Assembly: GCF_019649055.1 (NCBI RefSeq)
Contig: NW_026570311.1
Span: forward strand, 434,001 to 498,000
Source: Paramacrobiotus metropolitanus
Lineage: Eukaryota > Tardigrada > Eutardigrada > Parachela > Macrobiotidae
DNA length: 64,000 bases
Reading direction: 5' to 3'
Shown here one piece after another: positions 24,392-37,037 of the stretch; the stretch's first letter is position 1; every line of letters starts with the position of its first letter. The notes beneath the pieces were generated by a model that saw nothing but the letters and a program-made list of their open reading frames with translations, had not been told where the DNA came from and did no database searches. The position numbers were made by a program, and so were the translations under genes.

Positions 24392-25789
24392 TACAAAACT
24401 GCTTAACGCAAATGATGAAGGACAAGACAGAGCAGTCGGGTGGCTGGGTTAGAGGGTCACAAAAACTTCATCCTCCGCTGTTGAGTGGCACGCAAGACAA
24501 TATCGTGATGACCCTGTTAGTAATGAGCCCTCTTTCTCGGTTTGATTGGCAAAAGCTGATGATTACCGAACTGTCTTCTGAACGACCCGTATTATGAACA
24601 CTTTTCGCAGTAATCATCCCACTTTCAGCAACAGCGTTTCGCATCGTGTTGCTGAAAGTAATATCGCTAAAAATTTACCGTTAATATCGTATCGTGTGTT
24701 TTTCCGCTACCTGGTAAATCTAAAACGTTTCTCTCGCCTTAATTACCTTTTAGCGCCAATAATCACTAAGCGGCGCACTTGCCGGCAATAAACGCAGCAG
24801 AATATTATTACCCGAACGACAGTGTACGATCATGGCGGAAAGCGGGGGAAGCAGTTACACACTGGAAGCAGTGCTGCGTGCGGTACCGCCACCCTTACAA
24901 GCTACGAAGATAAATCCGTTGAATGTTTTTCGGGAACTGGAAATTTGCGTGCCAACGAAGCGCTGTGCGATGTCGTGGTGAAAGGACGGGAAAGAGGGTC
25001 GCCGGGAATTCCCTGTCACCGCGTCGTACTCAGCGCCCACAGCAGTTACTTCCGGGCAGCCTTTACGTCATCCATAAAGACCAAAGAGTCGCAAGAACGC
25101 TGTATCCGGCTCCACGACATCCCAACGCAGTCTTACCACGTAGGTTATTTTTTGTAGATGTTACTCAGCTTATGCGTTGAAATCCAGCTTTCTTCAGTTA
25201 AATCCCGCTTCCCAATCTGCAGTAAAAATTTAATAGCATGCTTTTCTTGAACGTAACATTATGCGTGATTCTTAAATTTTATGTGCAGCTTCATCCCGGA
25301 TCGTTGTCGTCACTGATAACCGATAGGCGTAATATAATCATACTAAAATTGTTAATATGAATGGTAATATTGTAATTTACAGTTTGATCGATTACGCGTA
25401 CACTTCGCAAATTGCGATTGACGCAAGCAGCGTGGAGCTGCTTCTGCACAGTGCAGTGTACCTAGGGATGGACGTCGTCGTGGACGCCTGCTGGGAGTTT
25501 CTGGAGTACAACCTCAGTCTGGATACATGCGTGATGACCTGGTGTTTAGCTGATAATGAGCTACATCAACAACCCCGGCTGGCCAAAGAAGCGAAGGATT
25601 TCATTTTCGCCAATATCGGCTGTGTCGCCGAACAGTTCGAGTTTTTAGAATTGGACTACGATAAGGTGACCGCATGCACTCATTTCACCCACTTTTTGTT
25701 TTGTGGTAGTTGTTCATTCGATATTTTGAAGTTATCATTGTGGAGTTCAGCAGCAGTGTTCGTATTAGCCGCCCGATTCCGATGTTGTT

Positions 25790-26515
25790 AAGGAACATCG
25801 CCCGGTCCATGGTTACAGGTTGAAATTCGTGGACAGATACATCATGCATCCACAAAAACTTTCACTTTCGCGCATCCCCAAAAACTGTTTTGCTTTCTGT
25901 ATGAAATTCTGTAGCCATGTGATTTGTATACAATGACGTGAAATTAGTTTGTGCGCGTAACTTCCGGTTAGGGAGTTGTTGCTAGCCCTAACTAGCTAAC
26001 AGGAATAAGGAAGCTGCGCGCTGTAAGAAAATTCCACAAAGTTAAGGGCATTCAGGTGCACCAAACGCCTCACTACGCACTGATTCTTTAATTTTGCACT
26101 TAAATGCACATAATAATTATTATGGAGATTGTTTGCGCACCGAACCAGGGTGACACCATTTTATTCTAATTTTAAAAATTTAGTTTAAAAAGTAAACACA
26201 TTCCTTACACCGAGCGTTTTCCACATAATGGGTGCGGAGGTGTCAAAACGACCTGTCATACTTGCATTTACATGCAAAATGTTTTTAATGGAGATTTTTA
26301 ATGGAGACTTTCTGTGCACCTGAATGCCTTTAAACTTTTTTGAGCCACAACTCCACAACCGGATGTTGCGCGCATAAACGGCTTTCACGCTTATGTACAC
26401 AAATTATCTGGCAACAAACTGTTTTAAGACAAAGCAAAATAGTGTTGGGGAGTGCGAGAAAGTGACAGATTTCGTACATGTACAGTACACCATGTACCGA
26501 GCCACCTCCTTTACC
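25790..26515. repeat. Foldback/MITE element, family 1, in kelch-gene intron 2
   Basis: The left end TTAAGGAACATCGCCCGGTCC and the right end (CACCATGTACCGAGCCACCTCCTTTA) are imperfect reverse complements, and long inner arms pair as in the 9.2-9.9 kb copy. Shared blocks include GGATGTTGCGCGCATAAACGG and the AGTGCGAGAAAGTGACAGATTTCGT type. Confidence 0.65.
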
Positions 26516-27689
26516 TGTAACTGTTGTTTATTTTTCCTAAAGTTCGTCCAACTTCTTGGAGCAAATGATATTTACGTGGAACAAGAAGAGTCCATCCTGG
26601 AAGCGATTGTCAATTGGCTTAGCCATGATTCAGAATACAGAAGCCGGCACTTTGCGGAATTACTGCAGTATGTCCGACTTCCGCAAATCAGCGAGGAAAT
26701 TTTGGACACCACAGTCGTTCGGTTGAAGGCAGAAGGCAGTGCTGACGCAGCGGATATCCTCTACAAAGTTAGCAAAACGTCGGGATGGACTATTCCTCAG
26801 TACGCAGTGCGAAAATCTGACGGTACGTTCTATCTTACACGTAAAATTTTTGGCACCCCTCGTTTTATTTCGTATTAAGAGATTTCTCTGAATCGATTTA
26901 GGAAAGCTTGATAGTTACTTGTTACCTAACTGTTATTTAGGAAGGTGTATATTTGCGCATAAGAAAGTACCGACGAGTTACCGGTAAAGTTCGTTCGAGT
27001 TCTCATCCTGTGCCTTTCGGTTATACGCTACAGGGCCGTCATGGTGTATATCGTCGATTCTAAAAATCCACGTCCTTCATCGGTCCTTCGGTATTTTGAT
27101 CCCCGGGACGGCATTTGTCGGACAATTTGCCCACTGCCACAACCGGTGTCGTTCGGAAGAATTCTAGGAGCGATCGATGGCGAACTGTATGTTGCTGGTT
27201 GCGGTGAAAGCAAGAATTTTTACCGCTTCAGCTTGTCAAATTATCAGTGGACCGAGTTAACCGCACTGCCAATGAAGACCTTCCCCGCAACCGGCGTATC
27301 GATCCGAGGATCTTTTTATATCATCAGCGGCGTGAACAGCGACAACAACACGCCACCCCTCTTCAAGGTGTATCGTTATGACCGTGCCATCGATGCATGG
27401 GAGATGGTGTCCCAGATGACGCTTGTTCTACCTGATAACGCACCAAATGCCAGCTTCTTTCGCTTCTTCGCTGCTTCTCTATGCGGACGGCTGTACATCT
27501 TATCCAACTATGATCATTTCAGCGGCGGACCATTTAAGGCCGCAACCCTTAAGCATTTATTTGTCTGCTATGATCCGAAAACCGACGTCTGGACAAATTT
27601 GCCGCCGGTGCCGACTGTATGCGACCGCTTCGCAGTGTGCGGCGGTGCGCTGCTTTCAGTGACCAACTCATCGTTGTCGGTAAGAAGCT

Positions 27690-28930
27690 AAGGGAAGTAA
27701 CTTGCTACGAGTAGTTGTTACATGGCACGAATACAGATATACATTTTCTTTCGCACACTGCTAAAAAATTCATAACAATTTGCAATGACTTGTATCTGTA
27801 TATTGGCGTGAAAACTGAAAACCGCTTAAATAACGCGCCCCACGTCCGGTGGACAGGTACAGTAATATCGGGTCCCACGTGTTAGGGAGTTTGAGCTTTC
27901 AGAACATTCCAAAGTTAAAATGTGTTGAGGTGTATCAAGCGTCTCACCAGGGAACATTTCCGCCTCCAAATTCAACAAATTCTCATCTTTTGTAAAATGG
28001 TAGTGTACTATTGTAGTGTGCTTAAAAAAATATTTTTAGCTGCCATCGTCAAGGGGGCGTGGCCAGACAACAATTAAAAGTTTGCATACTATGACATACT
28101 TGTAATGCAGTGCAGTACAAGTTATTCATCATTATGTTAACTTTCCCGCAACACCGTGGACATTTTGCAGCTGTCCGCTGTCGTGAAATGATGTACACGT
28201 AAAAGAAGCCCACGTGCGTCGGCTCGCGCCATTGCTGCCTGGTTACACGTTTTCAAAAAATTTTCATTCATTTCGGTTGTAAACAATAATAAGTTGTGCA
28301 AAAAACTTTCTTCTGCTATTAAGCAGACATGTGCTGTACTTCATAACAAATTTTTGAAAATGTGCAAACAGGCAGCAATGGCGCGAGCCGACGCACGTGG
28401 CCTTTTTTTACATCATTTCACGACAGCGGACAGCTGCAAATGCTCCACGGTGCTGCAGGAAAGTTAACATAATGATGAACTTGTACTGCACTGCATTACA
28501 CAGTATGTCATAGTATGCAAACTTTTAATTGTTGTCTGTAATAAAAAATATTCTCATACTACAATAGTACACTACCATTTTACAAAAGATGAGAATTTTT
28601 TGAATTTGGAGGCGGAAAATGTTCCCTGGTCAGTATGGACCGATCTCTTCCAATTTTGCACGAAAGCACACATTGGCACGAAGGTCGTTTTTACACTAAA
28701 CCAAGTTTTCACCATGCTTTTTTCTTCATCAAGATTATGAATAATTTAAAAAATATTTTGAAGTATTAAAAAAAAGCCGTATAACGTTGATTAATGTGAC
28801 TTTTGGTACGCTTCTGTATTTTTAAACCGTTGGAAATCTATTTCACCCATAACTAACCAGCCGGATGTTGCGCTTACAAGCTGTTTACACGTCTCTGCAT
28901 ACAAATCATTTGGTTACTCAAAAATGACGA
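27690..28930. repeat. Foldback element family 1, split by a nested foldback
   Basis: 27690-27945 and 28631-28930 correspond to the two outer parts of family 1 (GGGAAGTAAC start; CAGTATGGACCGATCTCTTC and GGATGTTGCGCTTACAAGC on the right). They are separated by an unrelated 685-bp palindromic element. Confidence 0.55.
27946..28630. mobile_element. Foldback element family 2, about 300-bp arms, nested
   Basis: Starts ACCAGGGAACATTTCCGCCT and ends with the reverse complement at 28611-28630. Arms of about 300 bp pair with small gaps: for example, CATCTTTTGTAAAATGGTAG on the left and its complement on the right, and the GCGAGCCGACGCACGTGG blocks near the centre. No coding capacity. Confidence 0.8.
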
Positions 28931-29349
28931 AGTACCGCATATCCTAATTTCAGATCTATATGGCCACGAATGGGATACACCAGAGCCGGCAAACCAGAAA
29001 AGACTGACCCAAACCAATATTATATTCTGAAAGCCCGTAGTCGAAAACCCGGCCAGATAGTATTCATTTCTTTCAGAACCTCTCCCGCTTGGAACGCCAA
29101 AGCGGAAGAGTTTTGACTACCTTCACCAAATGGAACTAAATTATTGTAGTAATAAGTATTATCGGGGTATTTTTAACCAGGCAATGTTGCCACGTAAACC
29201 AACTGAAATATAGCTAGAAAATGAACGTCATTCCTACTATTTAAATTATCAGAATCTTTTAATTAGCAGGTCGTTATTACGACAAGAACGACAAAGAGTA
29301 CATATGTAACGTTGTCATCGATGAAAATTTCTGCGCGAGTGCCGACCGA

Positions 29350-30090
29350 TCAAGAGACCAAGCTACCGGTACTGCCCAGTGTACGGGGCCCGTTAGGTGA
29401 GGGGATGACCAAGCTACCGGTACTGTCCAGTGCACAGAGCTCGTTAAGCGAAAGGAGTGACCAAGCTACCGGCACTGTGCAGTGTATGGGAATGGATAAG
29501 TGAGCGGGTGACCGAGCTACGGGTACTGTCCAGTGCCTCTCGCCATACATAATTCTAGGCGGACGAATTACCAAGCTACTGGTACGCTACGTCAAATGTA
29601 CGGGACCCGATAGGTGAGCAGGTGACCGAGCTACCAGTATTGTCCAGTGTACGGGACCAGTTAGGTTTGCGGGTGACCGAGCTACCGGTACTGTCCAATG
29701 TGCGGAGCCCTGTCACTACTGTCCAATGTACGGGACCCGCTAGGTGAGCGGGTGACCGAGCTACCGATACCATCCAATGGGCGCAGCCTGTTAGGCGAAC
29801 GAATGACCCAGCTACCAATACTGTCCGGTGCACAGTTACCGATTGAACAAGCAACCGGTACTGTCCAGTGTACCGGACCCGTTAGGTAAGCGGGTGACCT
29901 AGCTACCGGTACTGTCGGCCCGTTAGGCAAACGAGCTAGCCGGTGACCCTGCTACCGCTACTATTTTATGCACAGAGCCCGTTAGGAGAACGAATGACCG
30001 ATCTAACGGTACTGTCCAGTGTACGAGACCCGTTAGGCAAGCGGGTGACAGTTCTGTCCATTGCACAGATTCGTCACATGCAGAACCAGT
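29350..30090. repeat. 51-bp minisatellite, about 14 degenerate units
   Basis: The unit reads approximately GACCGAGCTACCGGTACTGT, then CCAGTGTACGGGACCCGTTA, then GGTGAGCGGGT. Units differ by substitutions and a few indels. Because 51 is a multiple of three, repetitive open frames appear on both strands; these are by-products. It lies in the last long intron of the frameshifted kelch gene. Confidence 0.85.
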
Positions 30091-31992
30091 GACCGAGCTT
30101 CCACTACCCAGATTACCCACCTACCCAGCTCTTTTGTCTAACGCGGAGGCGAAGCCGAGGCTGTTTCCTGTACTGTATTATAGCAGCGGAACCATAAAAC
30201 TACGAAAGGACACAATGTAGCCGAGTATGGTGGAGTTTTGCTGGCTGCGTAACATGTGAATGTAAAGCTGTACTGTTGCCGGTAGATGATGAAGGGACTC
30301 GACAGAGTTGGTGTATGGGAAAATGGCACCTGCAAATGTGTGTACTGATCGTACATTCACCAATGCACAGGCAATATACGCATTTGCAAGTGCTGTTTTC
30401 CCTTACACCAACTCGGTGGAGCCACTTCAGCTAGCGGCTTCAGTACTACTGCTTCAGCTTTAAATTGGACTAAACGTTTTGTACATGCTGACCACCGTAC
30501 AGTTTGCTGTAAAATAATTTGCATTGCTGTTACTTTTATTTTACGTAGTGCTTTCATTAGTTTGAAAGCACATTCTTTTATGGTAGTCTACTATGTATCT
30601 CGTGCAGGAGTGTCCTGATTGTGGTAGACATTAAGCTGATTAAACAAACAACTATGTATAGTGCTGTATTATCTTCTGCGCGATATGCGTGCGCTTTGTA
30701 AGCAAGTTAAACCTGGTTCGAACGGAATTGTTGGTTATGGGATGGAAAAGGGCATAATCTGGCATCGAACCATCGGTTGTCATAAATTGTGCAAAGTGCA
30801 CGATCGTTTACAAATTGTATAACTCGCTCGCATGAGTACCTCCGTCAACGATTGTCGCTGGAAATTCAGCGGGGCAACGCTGCTTCCGTGCTGGGGACAA
30901 TGGAGGGAGCGGCAGCATTAAATGAAATTCTGTTTTTTTGATCTGTTGTTCTAAAACTGTGCTGTTACCGCATTTTGTGAAATAAAACCATCATCATGCG
31001 TGTTATGTTAGGTGGGGATCGGCATTCTGGTCGAAGGAATACAGTGGGACCTTCGCGGTGTGTAGAGGCCTTCAATCCGGCGACAAATACGTGGACAAGA
31101 AAATGTAAGCATGGCCCTTCCGGTTTTTTGGGACCATTACGTTAAAGCTGTACCCGTAGCCAGCATAGTTATGCTGCTGTCCGATAGCTCGGTTTCGGGT
31201 GAGAGCGTCGGAATCGTGAAGATAGCGGCCAACATAATTTGTTGCATATTGCTGGTTGTTTAACAGGCTTACGCGTTTTACGATTTTGGTTGTGTTTTCA
31301 ATACTTCACTCGTATCATTTGAATTAGTGTCCAGCGCAAGCAAATTTGTATCCAGACATACTGTTTACGGTATACTGTACAGATATGCGTGTAATGGGTA
31401 ACGAGCCCGGACCAAGATAGTGCTGGGGAGATATTCTGCTATTCATTTGTTTGCTTGTGCGAATGTCGACCCTGCTTCTGTGCTTCTGTTTCTTCTATAG
31501 AAAGAAGTGCTGTAAAAATTTCTTTATCGTTAGCTTATTTAATCTTGGTGGCTTAAGCCGGGATTCTTGATACAGTAATAGTAATTTTCCCCCGGTTACG
31601 GCATAAATATTCTGTTCTCACGGTCTTACATTTCGCTGAGCCAATTCTCGCACTATTTCCAGGTAATATGTGGAGGATGCGTTCAGACGCGGGAATCTGT
31701 GCTTTACCGGGCAAAATCATTGTTCTGGGTGGCAACAAAGAGCATCCCAAGTACGACAGAAAATACGTAGACTATGAAGTGTACGATGAGGCCTCCGACC
31801 GCTGGACACTGTATACGGGCTGGTGGCGGGCCGGGCAGCAACAAGCTTGCGCAGCATTTCTTCGGCTTCCTAATGGTGGTGAACCGGCGAACCTCGGCCC
31901 GGATGTTGCGGAATTCTTACGGCCGGGACGGCGACAACGCAGTAATTTTGGCTTTGCCGGTCCTCGTTGATGAGGAAGTAGAGAAGTTTTGA

Positions 31993-32853
31993 TTCTACTG
32001 CATGATCATTACTTCGCTGGTTTGCACTCTTTTGTTTTAATTGCACGATACTTCGCGTTACGTACACTACGCATTCCGTTCTTCACTACATTTTGCACCT
32101 ATAACTACGAGCTTTTACTGGGTTACTGTGTGAAAACTACTGTGTACAAATTTATTTTGTATTTGTTGTGACCTAACCTTGTTTAACACCGACCGTATGA
32201 TTAAAATGGCAAAAAACTAACTAACCCTCTTCGAAGGCAGTTCCGTGTTCCATGCTCACACATCTTGGTTAAGTGCGTTAGCCATGTTTTCTATGGCCAG
32301 AGTTAAACAGTGCATGTTTCTCACGAGGTCAAAACAAAACACGGTGAGAATGAGTGCCACAACACGATAGAATCAGAATGTGTCAGAACACAGCGGAAAT
32401 CCTTAACCGGCGGCGTCTGGCGCCGACCGTAGAGTAAGTACACTGCCCATCAGTTCAGTTTACGGGCGCCCATGAATTGTGCTGCACGGCTCGTTTGTAC
32501 ATCACATGATACATATTGCTGCATCTATTTACAGATCTGTACTTCACAGAAGGTAGTCGTCCTTACAACCGCCGTGATCATATTACTAGAACGTCAGGAT
32601 GACTAACGCGAACGTTCGAACATAGAGTGGCAGCATAATAATACGCAGCAGGCAAGGACAAGGCCGTATGCTAAGAATAACCGTATAGTACGTGTCTTTG
32701 TGGCGCTAGTTACACTTTACTAACGAAGAGCCAGCGACGGAGGAAACACAACAAATTCAACTGCATTTCCGTCCAGGCCGAGCACTGCTTGACACATTTT
32801 ATCAAGGATTTTTACGTTGAACGCAGCGACTCGTTCAGTAGCACGTCAGCATA
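31993..32853. other. Intergenic; promoter side of the first 4-TM gene
   Basis: About 32600-32850 resembles 39210-39490 upstream of the second 4-TM gene (shared GAATAACCGTA, AACGAAGA and TGCATTTC blocks in the same order). The duplication therefore included the 5' flank. Confidence 0.5.
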
Positions 32854-33919
32854 ATGGCGGGTAATGGGGCGAAAATGGGGACGGGGCATATGATTGGGCT
32901 CGGCGCTGGTCTGTGTGTCTGCGGATTACTGTTGATTATCCTGGATATCGTCTGTAAGTGGTGTGCTGAAGTAGTGCATTTATTACTGCTGTATAATCGT
33001 CAAATTTAATGACATTTACCGCGGCTATATCACTGCCGATAATATTTGGTAACTAAGTATTTTAGCGTGCCCTAGCTGTGTTGCCGCATAAGACTTCTTT
33101 TTCTCCTCCGAAAAAATTTATATGCCCCTGCATTAACGGCTCAGCTTTCCGATAGCATGATTATTACGTCGAAAACATTTGTGGCAAATACAATGAAATC
33201 GTAGTGTAATGACACGAGTAGTGATTGGATGAAGTTTGAAACCCACAAAAAATGACATTGTCTGAAAGAATTAGAATTGCACTAAAATTAAATTCACAGT
33301 TATTTTTAGCGTTTTCCCCCCTCAAGCTTTCCCACTTGATTAACTCGTTCAGCATGCGTAGTGTACAAATGACAATTATCAGCTGACTGTTACAGTCGGA
33401 ATCCGTACTGCAATATCAGACGGTTAAAGCAGACGCTGTTAATAATGATGTTTATTGACAGTCTTCGCTTTGTACATCCCCATAACCGGATCGACCGGCA
33501 TCATCTTCGGCATCTTCTACATCATCACCGGCGCGATAACGATCGCCGCCGGGAAAACCACGCAGGCCAACCAGGACAACGCCCGCTGCCTGATGATCGC
33601 CGCCCTGGTGCTCAGCATCCTGTCGCTGCTGGACGCCTTCGGTATGCTCATCTTCGCCATTCTCCTGACCATCCTGTGGCCGGTGGTGGCGGTCGTGCTG
33701 GTCCTGCATGTGCTGGTGTTGGCCATCTGTGTCGGCGTCATCGTGGTAATGGCTGGCTGCCCCGCCCTGCATGCCCGCACCACCCAGACCATGGTGGTTA
33801 CCCATCTGTACGCGCCGCAACCGACGGGAGGTGCTCCACCTGGCTATACGACGGCAGAAACCCTGCCGATTTACCCGACTGGTCAGTTCTATCCGGTTTA
33901 TCCACAACAGAAAGTCTGA
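32854..33919 (+). CDS. Four-transmembrane protein, copy 1 (2 exons)
   Basis: Exon 1 is 32854-32953 with donor GTAAGTGG. Exon 2 is 33462-33919 after TTTATTGACAG. Both are phase 1, giving 185 residues. Four hydrophobic segments: about 13-38 (split by the intron), 43-66, 76-100 and 103-128. A tail rich in Pro and Tyr follows (GGAPPGYTTAETLPIYPTGQ, ending YPQQKV). The general shape resembles MS4A, MARVEL or CD20-like tetraspans, but I see no diagnostic motif, so the function is unknown. The gene is convergent with the winged-helix/zinc-finger gene ending at 35226. A paralogue with identical exon-1 length (100 nt) lies at 39493. Confidence 0.8.
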
Positions 33920-35225
33920 GGCGTCTCCGCGAGGAAATGCATGGATGGCGTTATGTTGAAGCAAATATCGTCTACTCGATCTGCCATATTCTGATCATGT
34001 CTACCAGTTCTAATTATCTTGTTATAAGCGCAGCGTGGCTGTGTAGATTTACCACTGGCTGACCATTCAGTTTTTTTACCATTCTAGCTCGTTCTCGTTT
34101 TAGCAAACCGATTTAAAAGCGTAATAGAATTTGTTTAGTGAAATCTTAACGTGTAACAAGAGCACCTTTTCTCCATATTTTGCATTTAAACACTCTAACA
34201 ACTGTCATCGGATTACAAGCACTCGTGCATACCAAATTAAACGAATGATAAGTTTTGCGTGCTCGTATGGCGATGTTTTCGCTACGAAAGTCGATGGTTG
34301 ACAGCAAGATTGTGTAAGCGCGGCCAAATTAATTCGGTATTACCCGGGAGCGGCCCTCCCATCGTTCCGCGGGCGCGTACATCTCTGCGTTGTTTTTGCT
34401 TGGCTATCCGGATGAGTTTTCCACACGTGCAGGTTAACACTTCTGGGTATCTGCAGACTGTAGTGTGCCGGCAAATGGCAGCAACGGAGTTTTGCCATGA
34501 CTTAGACTTTATAGTAACCAAAATATGCCACAAGCTTAAAACAAAATATGCCACAAGTCAGTCACACGCGCGAATTCATCAATCTCAAATTTTCGGAAGG
34601 GTGTTATGTCGGTTATGGGAAGAGACCGGCAACCGTTGGGAAAACGGGAAACCGCTGACATGCGGTGTGACTGCACTACTTCGACGGATTCTTTTGTACA
34701 GACACACAAAGTTCTATGGTACCACAACTACACGGAAGCGCTGCGGAAGTCAGAGCAGAACAAAACGTTCAGTGGTTTAACAGACCGGTCGATCGGGCGT
34801 GCGTGCCTTTAGCATGCGAAACTGCGAAAGTATGGGCTCATGAGAAACAAAGATTATGTATAATTTGTTTGCTGCAGATCTGTGTATTGGGATATTTGAG
34901 GATTCGGTTAAGGAAGATGTGCTTTCCCTTTGAAGTCAGCTGAGCAGAACAGATTGCCGAATTGCTGTTCGATTGACCTCTATTTTATGTACAGTCAACA
35001 ACTTAAAAGTGAAAAAAAATGACAAACTGGAACTGCATATATGAAAAAAATAGATACAGAAATCGAGGAATTTTCGACTCGAACACCCACTTTGCTCTTT
35101 AATCCATATGATGTCAGATTTGTAATAGAAGAACCTGCACGCAATACTTAAGGCTGATGCCTGATCAACATTCAACGCCCAACAGAACAAGAGGGAAGAA
35201 ATTTAACTTTCTTCATATGGAAAAA
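33920..35225. other. Space between convergent genes, nothing recognised
   Basis: An open stretch at 34259-34780 exists, but it lacks domain, signal or splice support and includes a duplicated AAAATATGCCACAAG, so I do not call a gene. Confidence 0.4.
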
Positions 35226-37037
35226 TTATTTCGATCCAGCCAGCTTAACCGCGCTGGATGCCAAGAGACAGGATGGTACAGATCTGCCCGCATGACAGCC
35301 ATGACGTTGCAGATGCTCCGTCATCTTCTCCACTTTCCGCGAGCCAAAGGGGCACATGTCGCACTGCACCATTTTCCCGTTGACCTTTTCCCGGTGGGCC
35401 GGGCTCTCAATGTGTAGCAAGAAATCCGCCTTTGTCCGTGTGTTGAAGTTGCAGGCACCGCACTCGTAGTCTCTCGGAGTCAGTTTCGACATCTGACTTC
35501 TCGTTACTCTGCTACGTTTCGTTTCGGCATTGCTGGGAATAATCGCTGTCGGCGCCGTCCCCGTTCTTGTGGATTTCCCGAGGCGGCAGCGTTTGTATTC
35601 CCGCGGAACAGTTTCAGTGGTGTCCGTCTCCGAGCTGCTGGAGGAACTCCATCGTTTCGGACGACGGCGCTGTCGCTTAGCACGGTTGTTGGTGCTGTTG
35701 CTGTCTACACGCGGCTGGGCGACTGGAGCACGTTTCGGGGATTTTGCCATTTTCGTAACGGGGTCAATAATCAGTCTCCTGCGTTGGAGAACCGTTGCTG
35801 TACTCTTATTATAACCGGGATATTTGTAACGACCTGGTGCCTGCTCCACCAGACATTTTTGCGAACCAGCTCGGTGAGGACCGGCTGCAGCTTCTCTGGA
35901 AGAGTGGCAAACTCCACCCTAAAATCACACAGCATAATAGCATGCCCAAGAGGTACGGGTTCGTTTTCAGAGTTAGTTAATGGACATCTACGAAGTATTT
36001 AAACAAAAGAAATATATTTTATGGAACAGAAGAAGAAAATTATTTGCGTGAAAGGTGGTTTGCCTGGCTTGCGAAACATTTAAACTGTAAATGGCAGTAC
36101 GGCTACCTAAACCCGGCACTCTACGTCATCGTACACATTTCGTACTTACTGAGTAAACACGAGTAGAAAGTGGGGGTGGCCAACTGTACCGTAACTGAAC
36201 CAAGTGGGGATTCATATACAACGAAACATGCTCTATAATTCTGGCCTATCAGGGGTAGGGGATTCATCATCATTACACGATTTGTGGCACGGAGACCCCC
36301 ACGCTACTGAATTCTACAAAAATAGTTTCATGATTTGTAAAATGTGCAAGGCTAATATGCACACCCACGGTGCGACAGTTACTAAGTAACAACCATGCTC
36401 GATTCGTTTTTTGCGTTTCCTGAACATTTTGTGCTCAGTGGGTTCTCTGATGGGGCAAACGATATCTAAAGGACTACTGTACTGATTTTTAGGGACTTCA
36501 ATGAATCGGAAAGAGAAATGATTGTACTGCTAGGAGATGCGGAGAACCGTTGTTGAGTTCTCTGACGTAAAGTGCCTGGTTTAGGTTGCCGTACTCCCAA
36601 ATGTATCTGACAGCTTGCAAGATTACGTGTTTGTGATCTGGTACTTACTCAAATGTCCCGTGGATGTACTGCACGATAAAGTCGGCCGTGGCGCCCTCTG
36701 GATCGCCAATCTCCTTCACCGACATCACGACCGCTCGGCGGAAATTCTTGACATTCTTGACGACGTATGTGCGAATACTCTTGAGGCCGTCGGGGTCCTT
36801 ATAACACGGAAGTCCTGGGCTGTGTACGACGAAAAGCAATTCGCGTTGAACGGCCGTCTCCAGCTGGGACTGTACCGTTCGGCGGTTGTCAACGTGCTGG
36901 TGCAGCACTAACCGTTGCAGTATGCGGTCGAAAGACGGCCGCTTTTTTCTTTCTTTTAGACACTTGATGGCCGCCTTAATTTGCGGCAGCAACGGGCACG
37001 CTGTGGTTATGGCTTCCAAACCCCTCGGTTCCGCCAT
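35226..37037 (-). pseudogene. Winged-helix/H15/C2H2 family member 1, one frameshift
   Basis: Exon 1 is 37037-36649 (389 nt, donor GA/GTAAGT) and exon 2 is 35918-35226 (acceptor TGATTTTAG). Exon 1 encodes the SAMD1/KAT6-type winged helix (LLPQIKAAIKCLKERKKRPS ... GLPCYKDPDGL) and the first half of the second winged helix. After splicing, VEFATLPEKLQPVLTELVRKN is read, then one base is missing near 35855 before LVEQAPGRYKYPG. The rest, a basic linker (AKRQRRRPKRW) and two C2H2 fingers, is intact in the shifted frame. Summed exons are 1082 nt, one short of 361 codons. This could be a young pseudogene or a one-base sequence error. Confidence 0.75.

Larger units (their letters stand above)
24832..31992 (+). 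pseudogene. BTB-BACK-kelch paralogue with several frameshifts (7 exons)
   Basis: Exons by comparison with the minus-strand copy: 24832-25139, 25383-25665, 26543-26822, 26941-26983, 27034-27679, 31012-31104 and 31663-31992. Splice sites are canonical, and exon 2 has the same 283-nt length as in the paralogue. The reading frame is broken at least four times: one base missing near 24949 (FRELE to NLRANE), a 2-nt difference near 25125 before the donor, a shift near 27640 between AVCGGA and DQLIVVG, and a shift near 31860 in the last exon. Between breaks the kelch motifs are well kept (DRHSGRRNTVG, VEAFNPATNTWTRK, KIIVLGG). Either this is a young pseudogene or base-level errors were left in the assembly. 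Introns 2 and 5 hold foldback repeats, and intron 5 also a minisatellite. Confidence 0.8.

Noticed and set aside
29312-30120. Several open frames with repeated peptides
   Set aside because: All are generated by the 51-bp minisatellite, whose unit is a multiple of three.
34259-34780. 173-codon open frame on the plus strand
   Set aside because: No signal, domain, splice partner or sensible composition. It includes a local duplication and lies in a 3' intergenic space.
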